Shown: positions 17,889 through 25,897, numbered from the stretch's first letter. The stretch is DNA of 31,650 nucleotides from Deltaproteobacteria bacterium (GCA_016283195.1 JAEEML010000050.1:1-31650); one strand, 5' to 3'. Made by a program: numbers and translations. Notes: generated by a model not told the origin, from the letters alone.

Positions 17889-18610
17889 AAAGCCTCATAT
17901 TTGCTATTATATTTTTGGGCGCCGCTACATCGCAGCCGGAAGCTAAAGGTATTAACCCGGATATTTGCCCGGTAGCAGGTGAAGGCTGTGTTTGCCCTAA
18001 AACCTGGCCGGAATATGGCGGCCCGGCCTGTATGCCAAAATTTAGAGGCACGGTTACTGCCATATCCACGCCGCTTGCGGTGATTATGCGCGGGCGCTCC
18101 TATCATGATGATTGCCCGGTGCCGCTAACTGATTTGCGCCTTGTCACTTTTACCCACTTTGGCTTTGACGGCCTCATATATGACGGCCAAGTGGTGGTCT
18201 CAGCCAGGGTGGCTGATGAAATACTACAAATTTTCAAAGAGTTATATGAAATGCGCTTTCCAATAGAAAAAGCGCGTCTTATTGATTATTACGAAGCCAG
18301 CGATGCCCGCTCCATGGCCGATAACAACACCAGCGCCTTTAATTGCCGCCGCGTTACCGGCGGTAAGGGCTGGTCGCAGCATACTTATGGTGAGGCTATT
18401 GATATAAATCCTTTGCAAAATCCCTATGTTAATTCTCACGGTGTGGAGCCTCTAGGCGGCAGGGAATTTCTAAACCGCTCAAAACGCCAAAAAGGTATGA
18501 TTCTGGCCGCTGATCCAGTGGTAAAGCTTTTGGCCAAATATGGTTGGAAGTGGGGCGGCAGCTGGAATTCTGTAAAAGATTATCAGCATTTTTCAAAGAG
18601 CGGGCGGTGA
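17885..18610 (+). CDS. Exported M15-family D-alanyl-D-alanine carboxypeptidase/endopeptidase-like protein
   Basis: The 241-residue protein has a signal peptide (MKSLIFAIIFLGAATS, processed around residue 17-21) and a C-terminal zinc peptidase domain of the M15 type. The zinc ligands are visible: His166 and Asp173 in SQHTYGEAIDIN, and His235 in DYQHF after the family's GWKWGG-SW segment. M15 enzymes trim peptidoglycan stem peptides, either as D,D-carboxypeptidases or L-Ala-D-Glu endopeptidases. A short cysteine-containing stretch (residues 28-49, four Cys) lies between the signal and the catalytic domain. It overlaps the LRAT-like gene by ATGA, so it is the third gene of an operon. Its 3' end overlaps the convergent lipoprotein gene by 18 bp. 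Confidence 0.88.
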   Translation: MKSLIFAIIFLGAATSQPEAKGINPDICPVAGEGCVCPKTWPEYGGPACMPKFRGTVTAISTPLAVIMRGRSYHDDCPVPLTDLRLVTFTHFGFDGLIYDGQVVVSARVADEILQIFKELYEMRFPIEKARLIDYYEASDARSMADNNTSAFNCRRVTGGKGWSQHTYGEAIDINPLQNPYVNSHGVEPLGGREFLNRSKRQKGMILAADPVVKLLAKYGWKWGGSWNSVKDYQHFSKSGR

Positions 18611-19096
18611 AAAAAGCCCATCGCCCGGCCCCAGGCTTTCAATTTGCTGGCTTACAGTATTTAGTGAAGCTCCATCGAGGTGCAAGGTGATTGATGGGCC
18701 TTTAAAGATTACCTCATCGTGGCTGATGACGCTCTCTTTGGTGAAATAGGCTTTTTCTGTGCTAACCGTGTAACCGCCCTCAAAGCTCAAAGTGAGGCCG
18801 TCTTTGAGTTCGCCGCTTAGGTCGCTGGCTTTTAGGCGGCCGTGTTTTACTTTTAGGGTATAACTGCTGTCTTTATTTTGGCCTAAAAATACAATATCCT
18901 GCATAGTTATGAGCAACTGATCGCCAAAGGCACTGCTGGCTACTCCCCGGTAAGTAAAACTTGAGCCGTCATTGCCGGTGATGGTGACATCTTTTAAAGT
19001 AAAAAGATTGTCGTCACCGGTAAAATTACCGCTGGTTGTCAGGTTGTTGCAACCGACCAAAAAGAAAAGCAAAATTGGCCATAATTTGCCCTTCAT
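18593..19096 (-). CDS. LptC/OstA-like periplasmic lipoprotein
   Basis: The 167-residue product has a lipoprotein signal with lipobox FLVGC (Cys16) followed by a beta-repeat region. Strands such as YTLKVKHGRLKASD and TEKAYFTKESVISHDEVIF follow the pattern of LptC/LptA-type beta-jellyroll domains, which carry lipopolysaccharide across the periplasm. The size also fits LptC. A lipid anchor in place of the usual N-terminal transmembrane helix is unusual but seen in some relatives. ATG 19096 overlaps the manA stop as ATGA, so it is the last gene of the nadE-manA operon. No lptA or lptB is nearby, so the assignment rests on pattern alone. Its 3' end overlaps the convergent M15 peptidase gene. Confidence 0.55.
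   Translation of the reverse strand: MKGKLWPILLFFLVGCNNLTTSGNFTGDDNLFTLKDVTITGNDGSSFTYRGVASSAFGDQLLITMQDIVFLGQNKDSSYTLKVKHGRLKASDLSGELKDGLTLSFEGGYTVSTEKAYFTKESVISHDEVIFKGPSITLHLDGASLNTVSQQIESLGPGDGLFSPPAL
18601..18627. repeat. Inverted repeat spanning the shared 3' ends of two convergent genes
   Basis: CGGGCGGTG (18601-18609) pairs with CATCGCCCG (18619-18627) with one G-T wobble and a 9-nt loop rich in A. It covers the overlapping stop regions of the M15 peptidase and LptC-like genes. Neither strand has a T-run after the stem, so it is not a classical terminator, but it could slow polymerases from both sides. Confidence 0.4.
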
Positions 19097-20046
19097 TTTA
19101 TGGCGGTCTTTCCGGAACTGATAATCAGCACCGTGCCGTTTGTAGCATCTATTGTCCAGCTGGCCGGGCTGGCCGGCAGGATGGTGGTAGCCCCGATTTT
19201 GTAATGATAGCTCGCAATATTAGCACTGTTTTTTACGCTGCTTTCACCGCCTACAAACATTAAGAGATAAAGCTCTTTAGACGGCAGGGTTATAATTTCG
19301 CTATTACAAATATTTATTGTAAAATCAGGAGTTTCTAAAGACGAATGCGCTAAAGTATCGGCTGGGGCAAAATTGCAACAGGCCATACTTTCGGCGAGGT
19401 GCAGCTCGCGCGGATGACCATCGAGCCCCAAGCGACCCCAGTCATAAAGGCGATATGTAGTGTCGGAACATTGTTGCACTTCGGCCAGGAGAATCCCGGC
19501 TCCAATGGCGTGCACTGTACCGGCCGGTACATAATAGAGCTCGCCGGGGTGAACTTCCACGCGGTTTAGATGATTTATAAGTTTTTGATTTTTAATGAGC
19601 TTTGCCAGATGTTCCTGGCCAGTTACGTCCTTTAAACCCAGGTAAATGGCAGCTCCTGGCGCAGCTGAAATGATATACCAAGCCTCGTTTTTGGGGGCCG
19701 GCTCGCCGGGCAAGCTGGCGATGATATCGGCTCTTGGGTGTAACTGTACGGAGAGAGTTTCTGAGGCGTCGATATATTTCAGCATGATGGGGAAATGGTC
19801 AAAGGCGTCGTAAATAATAGAGCCCAGCATCTCCGGGTAACTTTTAAAGAAATCGCCTACCGGGCATTGAAAATGGCCAAAAATCAGCTCGGTTTTATTG
19901 CCCGGTAAATCGGAAACTTCCCATGATTCTCCAAGGTTAGTGCTGTGGGCACTACGCTTGTTTAAAAGAGTGTGCAAATTGCTGCCGCCCCATGGCCGGG
20001 CCATGAAATTACAGACAGTATCCAGCGGCTTTATCTCAATAGACAT
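19093..20046 (-). CDS. manA: Mannose-6-phosphate isomerase, class I (short Bacillus-type)
   Basis: The enzyme interconverts mannose 6-phosphate and fructose 6-phosphate in the cytoplasm, feeding mannose use or GDP-mannose and surface polysaccharide synthesis. Metal ligands typical of type I isomerases are visible: Gln101 and His103 in SVQLHPR, Glu121 in KNEAWY and His179 in GTVHAIG. The N-terminal RPWGG motif is also conserved. Starting at ATG 20046, 8 nt after the nadE stop, gives 317 residues, close to the 315 of the Bacillus type; an earlier frame start at 20082 would overlap nadE and adds nothing recognisable. The C-terminal third is a cupin-like beta domain. It lies between nadE and the LptC-like gene, overlapping the latter by ATGA. 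Confidence 0.93.
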   Translation of the reverse strand: MSIEIKPLDTVCNFMARPWGGSNLHTLLNKRSAHSTNLGESWEVSDLPGNKTELIFGHFQCPVGDFFKSYPEMLGSIIYDAFDHFPIMLKYIDASETLSVQLHPRADIIASLPGEPAPKNEAWYIISAAPGAAIYLGLKDVTGQEHLAKLIKNQKLINHLNRVEVHPGELYYVPAGTVHAIGAGILLAEVQQCSDTTYRLYDWGRLGLDGHPRELHLAESMACCNFAPADTLAHSSLETPDFTINICNSEIITLPSKELYLLMFVGGESSVKNSANIASYHYKIGATTILPASPASWTIDATNGTVLIISSGKTAIK

Positions 20047-20053
20047 TGCGTAC

Positions 20054-21745
20054 TCATAGCCCATGAGAGAAATTTTGGGCAATGGGGTAGCGGCGCCCGG
20101 CTCCGAAGGAGAGCCCGGAAACCTTTAATATTGGAGCAGCCTGAGCCCGTTTGTATTCGTTGCGCTTTATAAGCCCTAAAACCTTTTGCACCGTTTCCGG
20201 CGGATAATCATTAAAAAGGTTATCAATATGCTCATTGCCTTCCAGATAACGGCGCAAAATGGCATCTAAAAGGGCGTATGGCGGGAGCGAATCTTCATCT
20301 TTTTGGCCAGGGGCCAGTTCGGCCGAGGGAGCTTTGGTTAGGGTGGAGGCGGGAATAAGCTCGCGCCCGGCCTCTTTATTTAAAAAGGCGGCTACTTTAT
20401 AGACATCGGTTTTAAAGAGATCGCCGATTACCGCCAGGCCGCCGCACATATCGCCATAGAGAGTGGCATAGCCCACGGCAATTTCGCTCTTGTTGCCGGT
20501 GGTTAAAAGCAAGTGGCCGTTTTTATTGGAATAAGCCATGAGTAAAGTGCCGCGAATGCGGGCCTGTAAATTTTCCTGAGTTACCCCCCAGGGCGTTGGG
20601 CCAAAGATGGGCGTAAGGCTACTTAAAGCGGCGGCAAAAATGGGCTCGATGGGGATAGTGTCAATGGTAATGCCCAGATTTTCGGCCAATTTATAAGCAT
20701 CGCCGGCCGAATCATCGGGCGAGTAGCGCGATGGCATGGTAATGCCGTGTACCCGTTCGGTGCCGAGAGCACGCACGGCGAGTGTTGCTACCAGGGCCGA
20801 ATCAATGCCGCCGGAAAGGCCGATGAGCACATTTTTAAAGTGGCATTTTTTAACATAATCGCTAATACCCAAAGAGAGGGCATCGGCTACTTCTTTTTCC
20901 CACTCCGGGCCTCTTGGCAAAATGGCGGCATCCGGTCTATGGCGCTCTAATGTCAGCTCATGGTTAATATGAGCGCTATTTTGGGGAATATCCAGTTCAC
21001 CGATGATTAAATCTTCTTTAAATCCGGCACCTTTGGCGATTATATCACCGCTGCTGTTTATATACATGGAATGGCCGTCAAAGATGAGGCCGTCCTGGCC
21101 GCCTATTTGGTTGACATAGACGACAGGGAGCTGCCATTTAGCAGCTTCTTTGGCAAAAAGTTCCTCTCTAAAGGCCACTTTGCCGAGGTAATAGGGGCTG
21201 GCAGCAATATTTATTAAAAGAGTGGCACCTTGCTTTACCAGCGGGGGAATAGGATCGTAATCATAGCGCGGCAGGCGCCAAAAGTCGCGATCGTTCCAAA
21301 AATCTTCGCAAATAGTGAGGCCTACTTTGTGGCCGGCCAGGGTGACAACGGTCGAAGGCTCTCCAGGGGCAAAATAGCGCCTTTCGTCAAAGACATCATT
21401 ATTAGGCAAAAGCTGTTTGGCCACTTCGGCGCTGATTTGGCCATTTTGGATAACTATGGCGCAGTTATAAGCCAAAAGGCTCTCCGGGTGGCGGCGCACG
21501 GTGCCTAAAATAAGCGGCACGGAGCCGATTTGCGCAGTTAAATCGTTTAAAGCCGCATCAAGGTCGCTCAAAAAAGCCGGCTGAAAAAGCAAATCTTTTG
21601 GTGGATAGCCCAAAAGTGCCAGTTCCGGAGTGATAACCAGCTCGGCACCGGCCGCCACCGCCTCTTGGTAACCAGCTAAAATTTTAGCTTTATTATAGGC
21701 AAAATCGCCAATGATGTAATTTTGTTGTAAAGCGGCAATACGCAT
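20054..21745 (-). CDS. nadE: Glutamine-dependent NAD+ synthetase
   Basis: The two-domain enzyme makes NAD+ from nicotinic acid adenine dinucleotide, ATP and glutamine, the last step of NAD synthesis. The N-terminal nitrilase-type glutaminase domain (about 1-260) shows the Glu-Lys-Cys triad at Glu41 (ITPELALLGYPP), Lys110 (AKQLLPNND) and Cys146 (LTICEDFW). The synthetase domain has the ATP-binding LSGGIDSALV (about residue 310) and TGNKSEIAVGY. GGAGG lies 6 nt before ATG 21745, which is preferred over the frame's more upstream ATGs because the family normally begins MRIAALQQ. The length of 563 residues is usual. It is the first gene of a nadE-manA-lptC-like operon and has a candidate promoter inside a dyad at 21763-21795. 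Confidence 0.96.
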   Translation of the reverse strand: MRIAALQQNYIIGDFAYNKAKILAGYQEAVAAGAELVITPELALLGYPPKDLLFQPAFLSDLDAALNDLTAQIGSVPLILGTVRRHPESLLAYNCAIVIQNGQISAEVAKQLLPNNDVFDERRYFAPGEPSTVVTLAGHKVGLTICEDFWNDRDFWRLPRYDYDPIPPLVKQGATLLINIAASPYYLGKVAFREELFAKEAAKWQLPVVYVNQIGGQDGLIFDGHSMYINSSGDIIAKGAGFKEDLIIGELDIPQNSAHINHELTLERHRPDAAILPRGPEWEKEVADALSLGISDYVKKCHFKNVLIGLSGGIDSALVATLAVRALGTERVHGITMPSRYSPDDSAGDAYKLAENLGITIDTIPIEPIFAAALSSLTPIFGPTPWGVTQENLQARIRGTLLMAYSNKNGHLLLTTGNKSEIAVGYATLYGDMCGGLAVIGDLFKTDVYKVAAFLNKEAGRELIPASTLTKAPSAELAPGQKDEDSLPPYALLDAILRRYLEGNEHIDNLFNDYPPETVQKVLGLIKRNEYKRAQAAPILKVSGLSFGAGRRYPIAQNFSHGL

Positions 21746-21762
21746 AAAATTACCTCCGCACC

Positions 21763-21785
21763 GCGCCATAATATAATAGTGGCGC
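21763..21785. repeat. 23-bp dyad overlapping the nadE promoter (candidate operator)
   Basis: GCGCCA (21763-21768) and TGGCGC (21780-21785) form a perfect 6-bp inverted repeat around an 11-bp AT-only-but-one core. The core and left arm include the -10 box of the proposed nadE promoter, so a dimeric repressor could bind here. Regulator unknown. Confidence 0.45.
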
Positions 21786-21795
21786 ATAAAGGCAA
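21768..21795 (-). promoter_or_regulatory. Candidate sigma70 promoter of nadE-manA-lptC-like operon
   Basis: On the minus strand TTGCCT (21790-21795) is followed after 16 bp by TATTAT (21768-21773). Transcription would start about 15-20 nt upstream of the nadE ATG, with GGAGG in the short leader. Confidence 0.45.
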
Positions 21796-21806
21796 AATTA
21801 TAGTTA

Positions 21807-24392
21807 CTAAGTGGTTTTTGGCGCCTGCTTAGCCTTTAGTGCCCAGAAGACCAGGCAAATGATAGCCAAAAGCAGAGTGAGCAACGAGACGATGAGGCCG
21901 ATGGTCAAACTAGCCGGCCAAAAGTTGAAAACTATTTGGTGACTGCCGGCCGGTACCAAAACAGCGCGGTGCAAGCCGCCGTTAATACTCAGTAAATCAG
22001 CTTTTTGGCCATTAACGGCCACCTGCCAGCCGGGGAAGGGCGAATCGCTCATTATTATAAGCCCGCTACTTTTTAAGTTGGCAGTGAGCACGGCGCGGTT
22101 GGGGGTTAGAGAGGTAATTTTTACCTCTTCGGCAGAATCGGGCTCGGCATTTGATAACTCATTTAAATCAAAAGAGAATTTTTGGCTGTCTTCCGGCGTT
22201 AGGTAAACTTTTTCCGGCGTTATGCGCTCCTTTACCAGGCGGCTGTAGAGGTCTTCGGCACTTGCTACTTTTTCCACCTTATGGCTGATATAGGCGCGCG
22301 GCAGGACATCGGGATTATGATAGACATAATAGCCATCAACTTTTTCTTTTAGGGTAAAATAGCGGCTGAAAAGCTGGCTTTGCCGCGCCGAATAGCGATT
22401 TATCGGTACATCGCTAAGCAGCCAGGCCACGCTTTGATTTTGCCAAAACGGCCCATAATTAAAGAGGGTCATGAGCATGAGCTGGCGATTTTTGTCATAG
22501 CCCATGGCCATGTTGGCCATTGTGTTGTAATCGGCTTCGATTAAAGTATCGTAACCGCCGTCGTGGGCAATGCCGTGAGCGGCGCCGTTATTTACCGCTT
22601 TTAAGCCGGGGCTCGTCATAATGCGGGCCTGATTTTTGTTATTAGCATTAAGGTAATTTACCAATTTGTCGCTAAAGCCAAAAGCTTTTTCAGGCTGGGT
22701 AGTTAATTTAGGCTGGGCATAAATAGCTAAATCTATTCCGCTGAGCAAAAGTAATAATATGGCTAAAATATAACGATATTTGGGCAAATAAAGGCCGGCG
22801 ATGAGGGCGGCCGCCGCGCCCAAAATAAAAATGAAAGAGATAAAAAGCTGGCCGCTCATAAAAGATATGATGGCTTCTGGTATATTGGCTCCGTTAAAGC
22901 GGCCCAAGCTGCGCGGCGAAACAAAAAGGCGCACAAAATTTTCTCCGGTCGGCGCAGATTTATTGGCCAGAAGAAAAAGAATAAAGCCCAAAAATAAAAG
23001 AATTACTGTGCCCAAAGTGATAAAAAGCGGCTTTTTGTTTTTGGCGAATAATTTGGCTTTTATAAAATAATTAAGGGTGATGGCCGCCACCCAGGCGCCG
23101 CAAAAGGCGGTGAGCATCACAAAGCGCGAAGGAGCTCTAAAGCGGCCAATCATGGGATCTATGGCAAAATAAATTTTAAAAAACGGGGTGCCGCTGCCCA
23201 TAGCCAAAAGGGTGGTAAAAATAATAGCTATAATGAGCGGCAGATGATAGCGCCAGGGTAAAATAGCTATAGCTACAATTAAGAGGAGCAGGGCGATGAT
23301 ACCGAAATAGCCCTGGCCCTCCCAAGCCGACCAACCGGCAAAGAAAGGCAGATTGGCAGTGCCGCCGAAGATGTCCGGAGCCAAATAGGTGAGCCAGTTG
23401 AGTTTGGGTGTGCCAAAACTGGTGGCAAAAGCCAAATCTTTAACTACCGAGCGGTTGGCAAGCGCTGAGGCTTCGCTCATGGGAAGAAGCTGAAAGAGGG
23501 CCACGCCGCCGCTTAAAAGGCCGATAATCACCAGGCGCTCCAGAGCATAAAGAGCCTCAAAAAGGCGGGTTTTCCCAGGAACTGCCGGAGCTAAAAGGGG
23601 CAGGGCGGCTGCATCTTCCTGGGGGCTTTCCCGTATTTCCGGCGCACTTGTTAGCTGGCCTTTGATAGATAACTGGCTGATAGCGATATTGCTGCCCAGG
23701 AGAGTGCGCAGCATAGCCAAAGTGCCCATCAAAAGGATAATCATATAAATAATTTGGTAATGGCCGGTAAAGAGAGTGAGAGCCATAATAAGGCCGGCAA
23801 GAATTGTCCAAAAGAGGTGTTTTTCGCGCAGAGAAAGCTCAAAAAAATACATCATTACCGGGAGATACGCGGCAGAAATGATTATATCGATATGGCCGGC
23901 GTAAAGGTGCGAAAAGGCAAAGCCGCTAAGAGCATAAGAAATACCGCCCAAAAAGGCTGGCACAGTTTTTATTTTAAAGAGACGCAAAAAGAGCACAGTA
24001 AAGGTAAGAGCAATAGTTAAATGGAGCCAAACAGTCAGCTTTATTTCGAGGCCGGTGGAAAAGATTAGCCCCAAAATGGTGAAGGGGTAGTGGAGCGGAT
24101 GTACGCCTGTTTGAAAGGGCACGCCGCTAAAAATATAAGGATTCCAAAGTGGCCAAATGCCTTCTCTAAGCCAGCTGAAGGCAAAATCGCGATGGGGAAA
24201 CTGGTAAGTGTGAATATCGGTGCCGCTGCCCCAGAGGAGCTCGCCAGTGGTGAGGAGCGCGCCGATAAAAAGTGCGCTAATGCCGAGAGATATAAAGAAA
24301 ATCTGCCAGGCGGTGAGTTCGCGTGCTTTTTTAGGTGTGGCCTCACTTGGCGCTAGCGGCGGCGGGGTAAATTTACGGTTTCTTTTAGCCAT
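21807..24392 (-). CDS. YfhO-family polytopic membrane protein
   Basis: The 861-residue protein has about a dozen hydrophobic segments and the layout of YfhO/GT-C-type glycosyltransferase-like membrane proteins: first transmembrane helix near residue 30-50, then an extracytoplasmic loop with the family phrase LWNPYIFSGVPF, many further helices to about residue 580, a soluble C-terminal domain, and a last helix near 835-855. The soluble part ends with the typical SPFPGWQVAVNG. YfhO proteins are linked to glycosylation of cell-wall or lipid-linked polymers. A Pro-rich, basic cytoplasmic N-terminus comes first. AAGGA precedes the ATG at 9 nt. The stop is only 61 nt from the nadE start, but nadE seems to have its own promoter in that gap. 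The sugar and acceptor cannot be read from the sequence. Confidence 0.88.
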   Translation of the reverse strand: MAKRNRKFTPPPLAPSEATPKKARELTAWQIFFISLGISALFIGALLTTGELLWGSGTDIHTYQFPHRDFAFSWLREGIWPLWNPYIFSGVPFQTGVHPLHYPFTILGLIFSTGLEIKLTVWLHLTIALTFTVLFLRLFKIKTVPAFLGGISYALSGFAFSHLYAGHIDIIISAAYLPVMMYFFELSLREKHLFWTILAGLIMALTLFTGHYQIIYMIILLMGTLAMLRTLLGSNIAISQLSIKGQLTSAPEIRESPQEDAAALPLLAPAVPGKTRLFEALYALERLVIIGLLSGGVALFQLLPMSEASALANRSVVKDLAFATSFGTPKLNWLTYLAPDIFGGTANLPFFAGWSAWEGQGYFGIIALLLLIVAIAILPWRYHLPLIIAIIFTTLLAMGSGTPFFKIYFAIDPMIGRFRAPSRFVMLTAFCGAWVAAITLNYFIKAKLFAKNKKPLFITLGTVILLFLGFILFLLANKSAPTGENFVRLFVSPRSLGRFNGANIPEAIISFMSGQLFISFIFILGAAAALIAGLYLPKYRYILAILLLLLSGIDLAIYAQPKLTTQPEKAFGFSDKLVNYLNANNKNQARIMTSPGLKAVNNGAAHGIAHDGGYDTLIEADYNTMANMAMGYDKNRQLMLMTLFNYGPFWQNQSVAWLLSDVPINRYSARQSQLFSRYFTLKEKVDGYYVYHNPDVLPRAYISHKVEKVASAEDLYSRLVKERITPEKVYLTPEDSQKFSFDLNELSNAEPDSAEEVKITSLTPNRAVLTANLKSSGLIIMSDSPFPGWQVAVNGQKADLLSINGGLHRAVLVPAGSHQIVFNFWPASLTIGLIVSLLTLLLAIICLVFWALKAKQAPKTT

Positions 24393-24684
24393 AGAAAAAA
24401 TCCTTAAAAAAATAGCGGCCTATGTCTTGGCCGGGAACCCATTACTAGCGCAAAATGAGTTTCTCTGCTCCCTTTTTTTTGAAAAAATGAAGATGCTAAA
24501 TTTGGCCCTAAAGTGGCAGGGTGTATTTGATATGGGCAGATTGATTGAATCAGTGGCATAGTGGGCAGCTGGCACGGCCGCCAGCGGGGCTCAGCAGCTA
24601 AATGAATTCTTGACTAGCGTCCCGATAATTTGTTAGAAGCCTCTCATTACTTAAACCAAAAGCCATTTTTAGGCCGGAGGCACT
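24393..24684. other. Intergenic region upstream of the Rpn nuclease gene
   Basis: This divergent spacer between the YfhO gene and the rpn gene has no convincing gene. It holds the first copy of an imperfect direct repeat (24511-24565), a 6-bp inverted repeat GCTGGC/GCCAGC (24568-24585) and a TTGACT box (24610-24615) without a good -10 partner. Confidence 0.6.
24511..24565. repeat. Imperfect direct repeat, copy 1 (5' of rpn gene)
   Basis: The segment starts AAGTGGC, contains TGGGCAGATTGATTGAA and ends near GTGGCATAGTGGGC. It resembles 25659-25712 over its full length with small gaps and substitutions. The two copies flank the Rpn nuclease gene. Confidence 0.5.
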
Positions 24685-25548
24685 ATGACATTACCCGAAC
24701 GAAAATATCGCGATCGTCTTTTCACCTTTATCTTCGGTTCTCCGGAGAACAAAGCCTGGACGCTATCACTCTTTAATGCCGTAAACGGCTCAAATTATAC
24801 TGACCCAAACGACATCGAGATAAACACCATCAAAGAAGTGCTTTATCTAACTATGCATAATGATGTATCTTTTCTTATCGATGGCCAAATGAATCTTTAC
24901 GAGCAGCAGTCGAGTTATAACCCCAATATGCCGCTCAGACTTTTGCAATATAGCGCTACTTTGTTTGAGCAATATCTGCAAAGCCATAAGCTAACCAGGT
25001 ATAGTTCCAAGCTTTTAAAACTGCCCACACCCAAGCTGGTGGTCTTTTACAATGGCCGCAAAGAGGTGGAAGATGAGCGCATATTGCGTCTTTCCGATAG
25101 TTTTTCCCAAAGCGGTGATATTGAGGTAACCGTGCGTATGCTCAATATCAATTATGGTCGTAACAGTGATCTTCTTGCTGCTTGCGGGCCACTCATGGAA
25201 TATTCGTGGATTATTCATCGCATTATGAGTTATAATAAAGGGAATTTGGCGGAGGCAATAACCGGTGCCATTAACGATATGCCAGGAGAATTTGCCTTAA
25301 AGCCATTTCTCACCGCTCATAAAAGCGAGGTGCTCGATATGCTACTCACGGAATATAACGAAAGCGAAGAACGCGAGCTCTTCCGCCAGGAGGTCTTGGA
25401 AGAAGGTAGGGAAGAAGGCAGGGCAGAAGGTAAGGCTGAGGGCAAGCGGGAGGCTGCCAGAAAAATGCTGGATTTTAATATGGATATCGCCACTATATCC
25501 GCTGTGACTGGTCTTTCTTCAGGCGATATAGCCGCACTTAAGTGCTAA
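24685..25548 (+). CDS. Rpn family recombination-promoting nuclease/PD-(D/E)XK putative transposase
   Basis: The 287-residue protein begins in the family way (YRDRLFTFIFG) and has the PD-(D/E)XK-type core around NDVSFLIDGQMNLYEQQSS (about 70-90), where acidic and Gln residues replace the textbook E-x-K, as in other Rpn proteins. Rpn proteins are DNA endonucleases that raise recombination and, in E. coli, act in phage defence. The C-terminal tail has the usual run of EEGREEGRAEGKAEGK followed by a short helical ending (about 250-287). GGAGG lies 5 nt before ATG 24685. An internal in-frame ATG at 25339 has its own strong ribosome site. Imperfect direct repeats flank the gene. Clear family match; activity not shown. 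Confidence 0.9.
   Translation: MTLPERKYRDRLFTFIFGSPENKAWTLSLFNAVNGSNYTDPNDIEINTIKEVLYLTMHNDVSFLIDGQMNLYEQQSSYNPNMPLRLLQYSATLFEQYLQSHKLTRYSSKLLKLPTPKLVVFYNGRKEVEDERILRLSDSFSQSGDIEVTVRMLNINYGRNSDLLAACGPLMEYSWIIHRIMSYNKGNLAEAITGAINDMPGEFALKPFLTAHKSEVLDMLLTEYNESEERELFRQEVLEEGREEGRAEGKAEGKREAARKMLDFNMDIATISAVTGLSSGDIAALKC
25339..25548 (+). CDS. Possible separate small protein from an internal start inside the Rpn gene
   Basis: ATG 25339 is in frame with the Rpn gene and is preceded by GAGGTG at 25327-25332 with a 6-nt spacer, a better ribosome site than most genes in this window have. It would make a 69-residue protein consisting of the Rpn C-terminal helix, the EG-repeat and the final tail. In E. 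coli, small C-terminal Rpn products made from internal starts are known to inhibit the full-length nuclease, so this is a candidate intragenic antitoxin. The start is seen in sequence; expression and role are inferred. Confidence 0.5.
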   Translation: MLLTEYNESEERELFRQEVLEEGREEGRAEGKAEGKREAARKMLDFNMDIATISAVTGLSSGDIAALKC

Positions 25549-25621
25549 TATCCCTACTAGCAGACCACATCTCCGTATGCTGGCCCTCACCCAGACAAGT
25601 ATTGGATTTTATTGATATCTC

Positions 25622-25651
25622 GCCCTCTCCATTTTTACAAATGGCGAGGGC
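25622..25651. repeat. Inverted repeat 3' of the Rpn gene (13-bp stem, 4-nt loop)
   Basis: GCCCTC-T-CCATTT (25622-25634) pairs with AAATGG-C-GAGGGC (25639-25651), one mismatch, loop TTAC. It is the first hairpin after the rpn stop, 73 nt downstream. No T-run follows, so intrinsic termination is doubtful. A related but degraded copy lies near 25963-25990. Confidence 0.6.
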
Positions 25652-25658
25652 ATCCGGC

Positions 25659-25712
25659 AAGTGGCGATGTGTGTGATGTGGGTAGATTGAGTGAAGCAGC
25701 GGCCTGATAGGG
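25659..25712. repeat. Imperfect direct repeat, copy 2 (3' of rpn gene)
   Basis: The second copy of the 24511-24565 element: AAGTGGC, TGGGTAGATTGAGTGAA and GCGGCCTGATAGGGC occur in the same order. It lies directly after the hairpin at 25622-25651. Confidence 0.5.
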
Positions 25713-25873
25713 CGGGGAAGGGGTGTTGGCTTTGCTGCTTGGCGGCTGTACCTCTAGGCTATATAGTTCAAATTTCGATTCTGACTTTCCTGTTGGGAAG
25801 AAAACCGCCGCTCACGGCTTTGCCTGCCACTCTTGTTTTTCCTCCCAGGCACCCACTTTTCCTCCGGCTCCAA

Positions 25874-25897
25874 CTTAAGGGAATGCGTTCCCTTAAG
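25874..25897. repeat. Perfect inverted repeat, 10-bp stem, TGCG loop
   Basis: CTTAAGGGAA (25874-25883) pairs perfectly with TTCCCTTAAG (25888-25897) around TGCG. A T-run follows 18 nt later (25917-25922), too far for a standard terminator. Confidence 0.6.
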
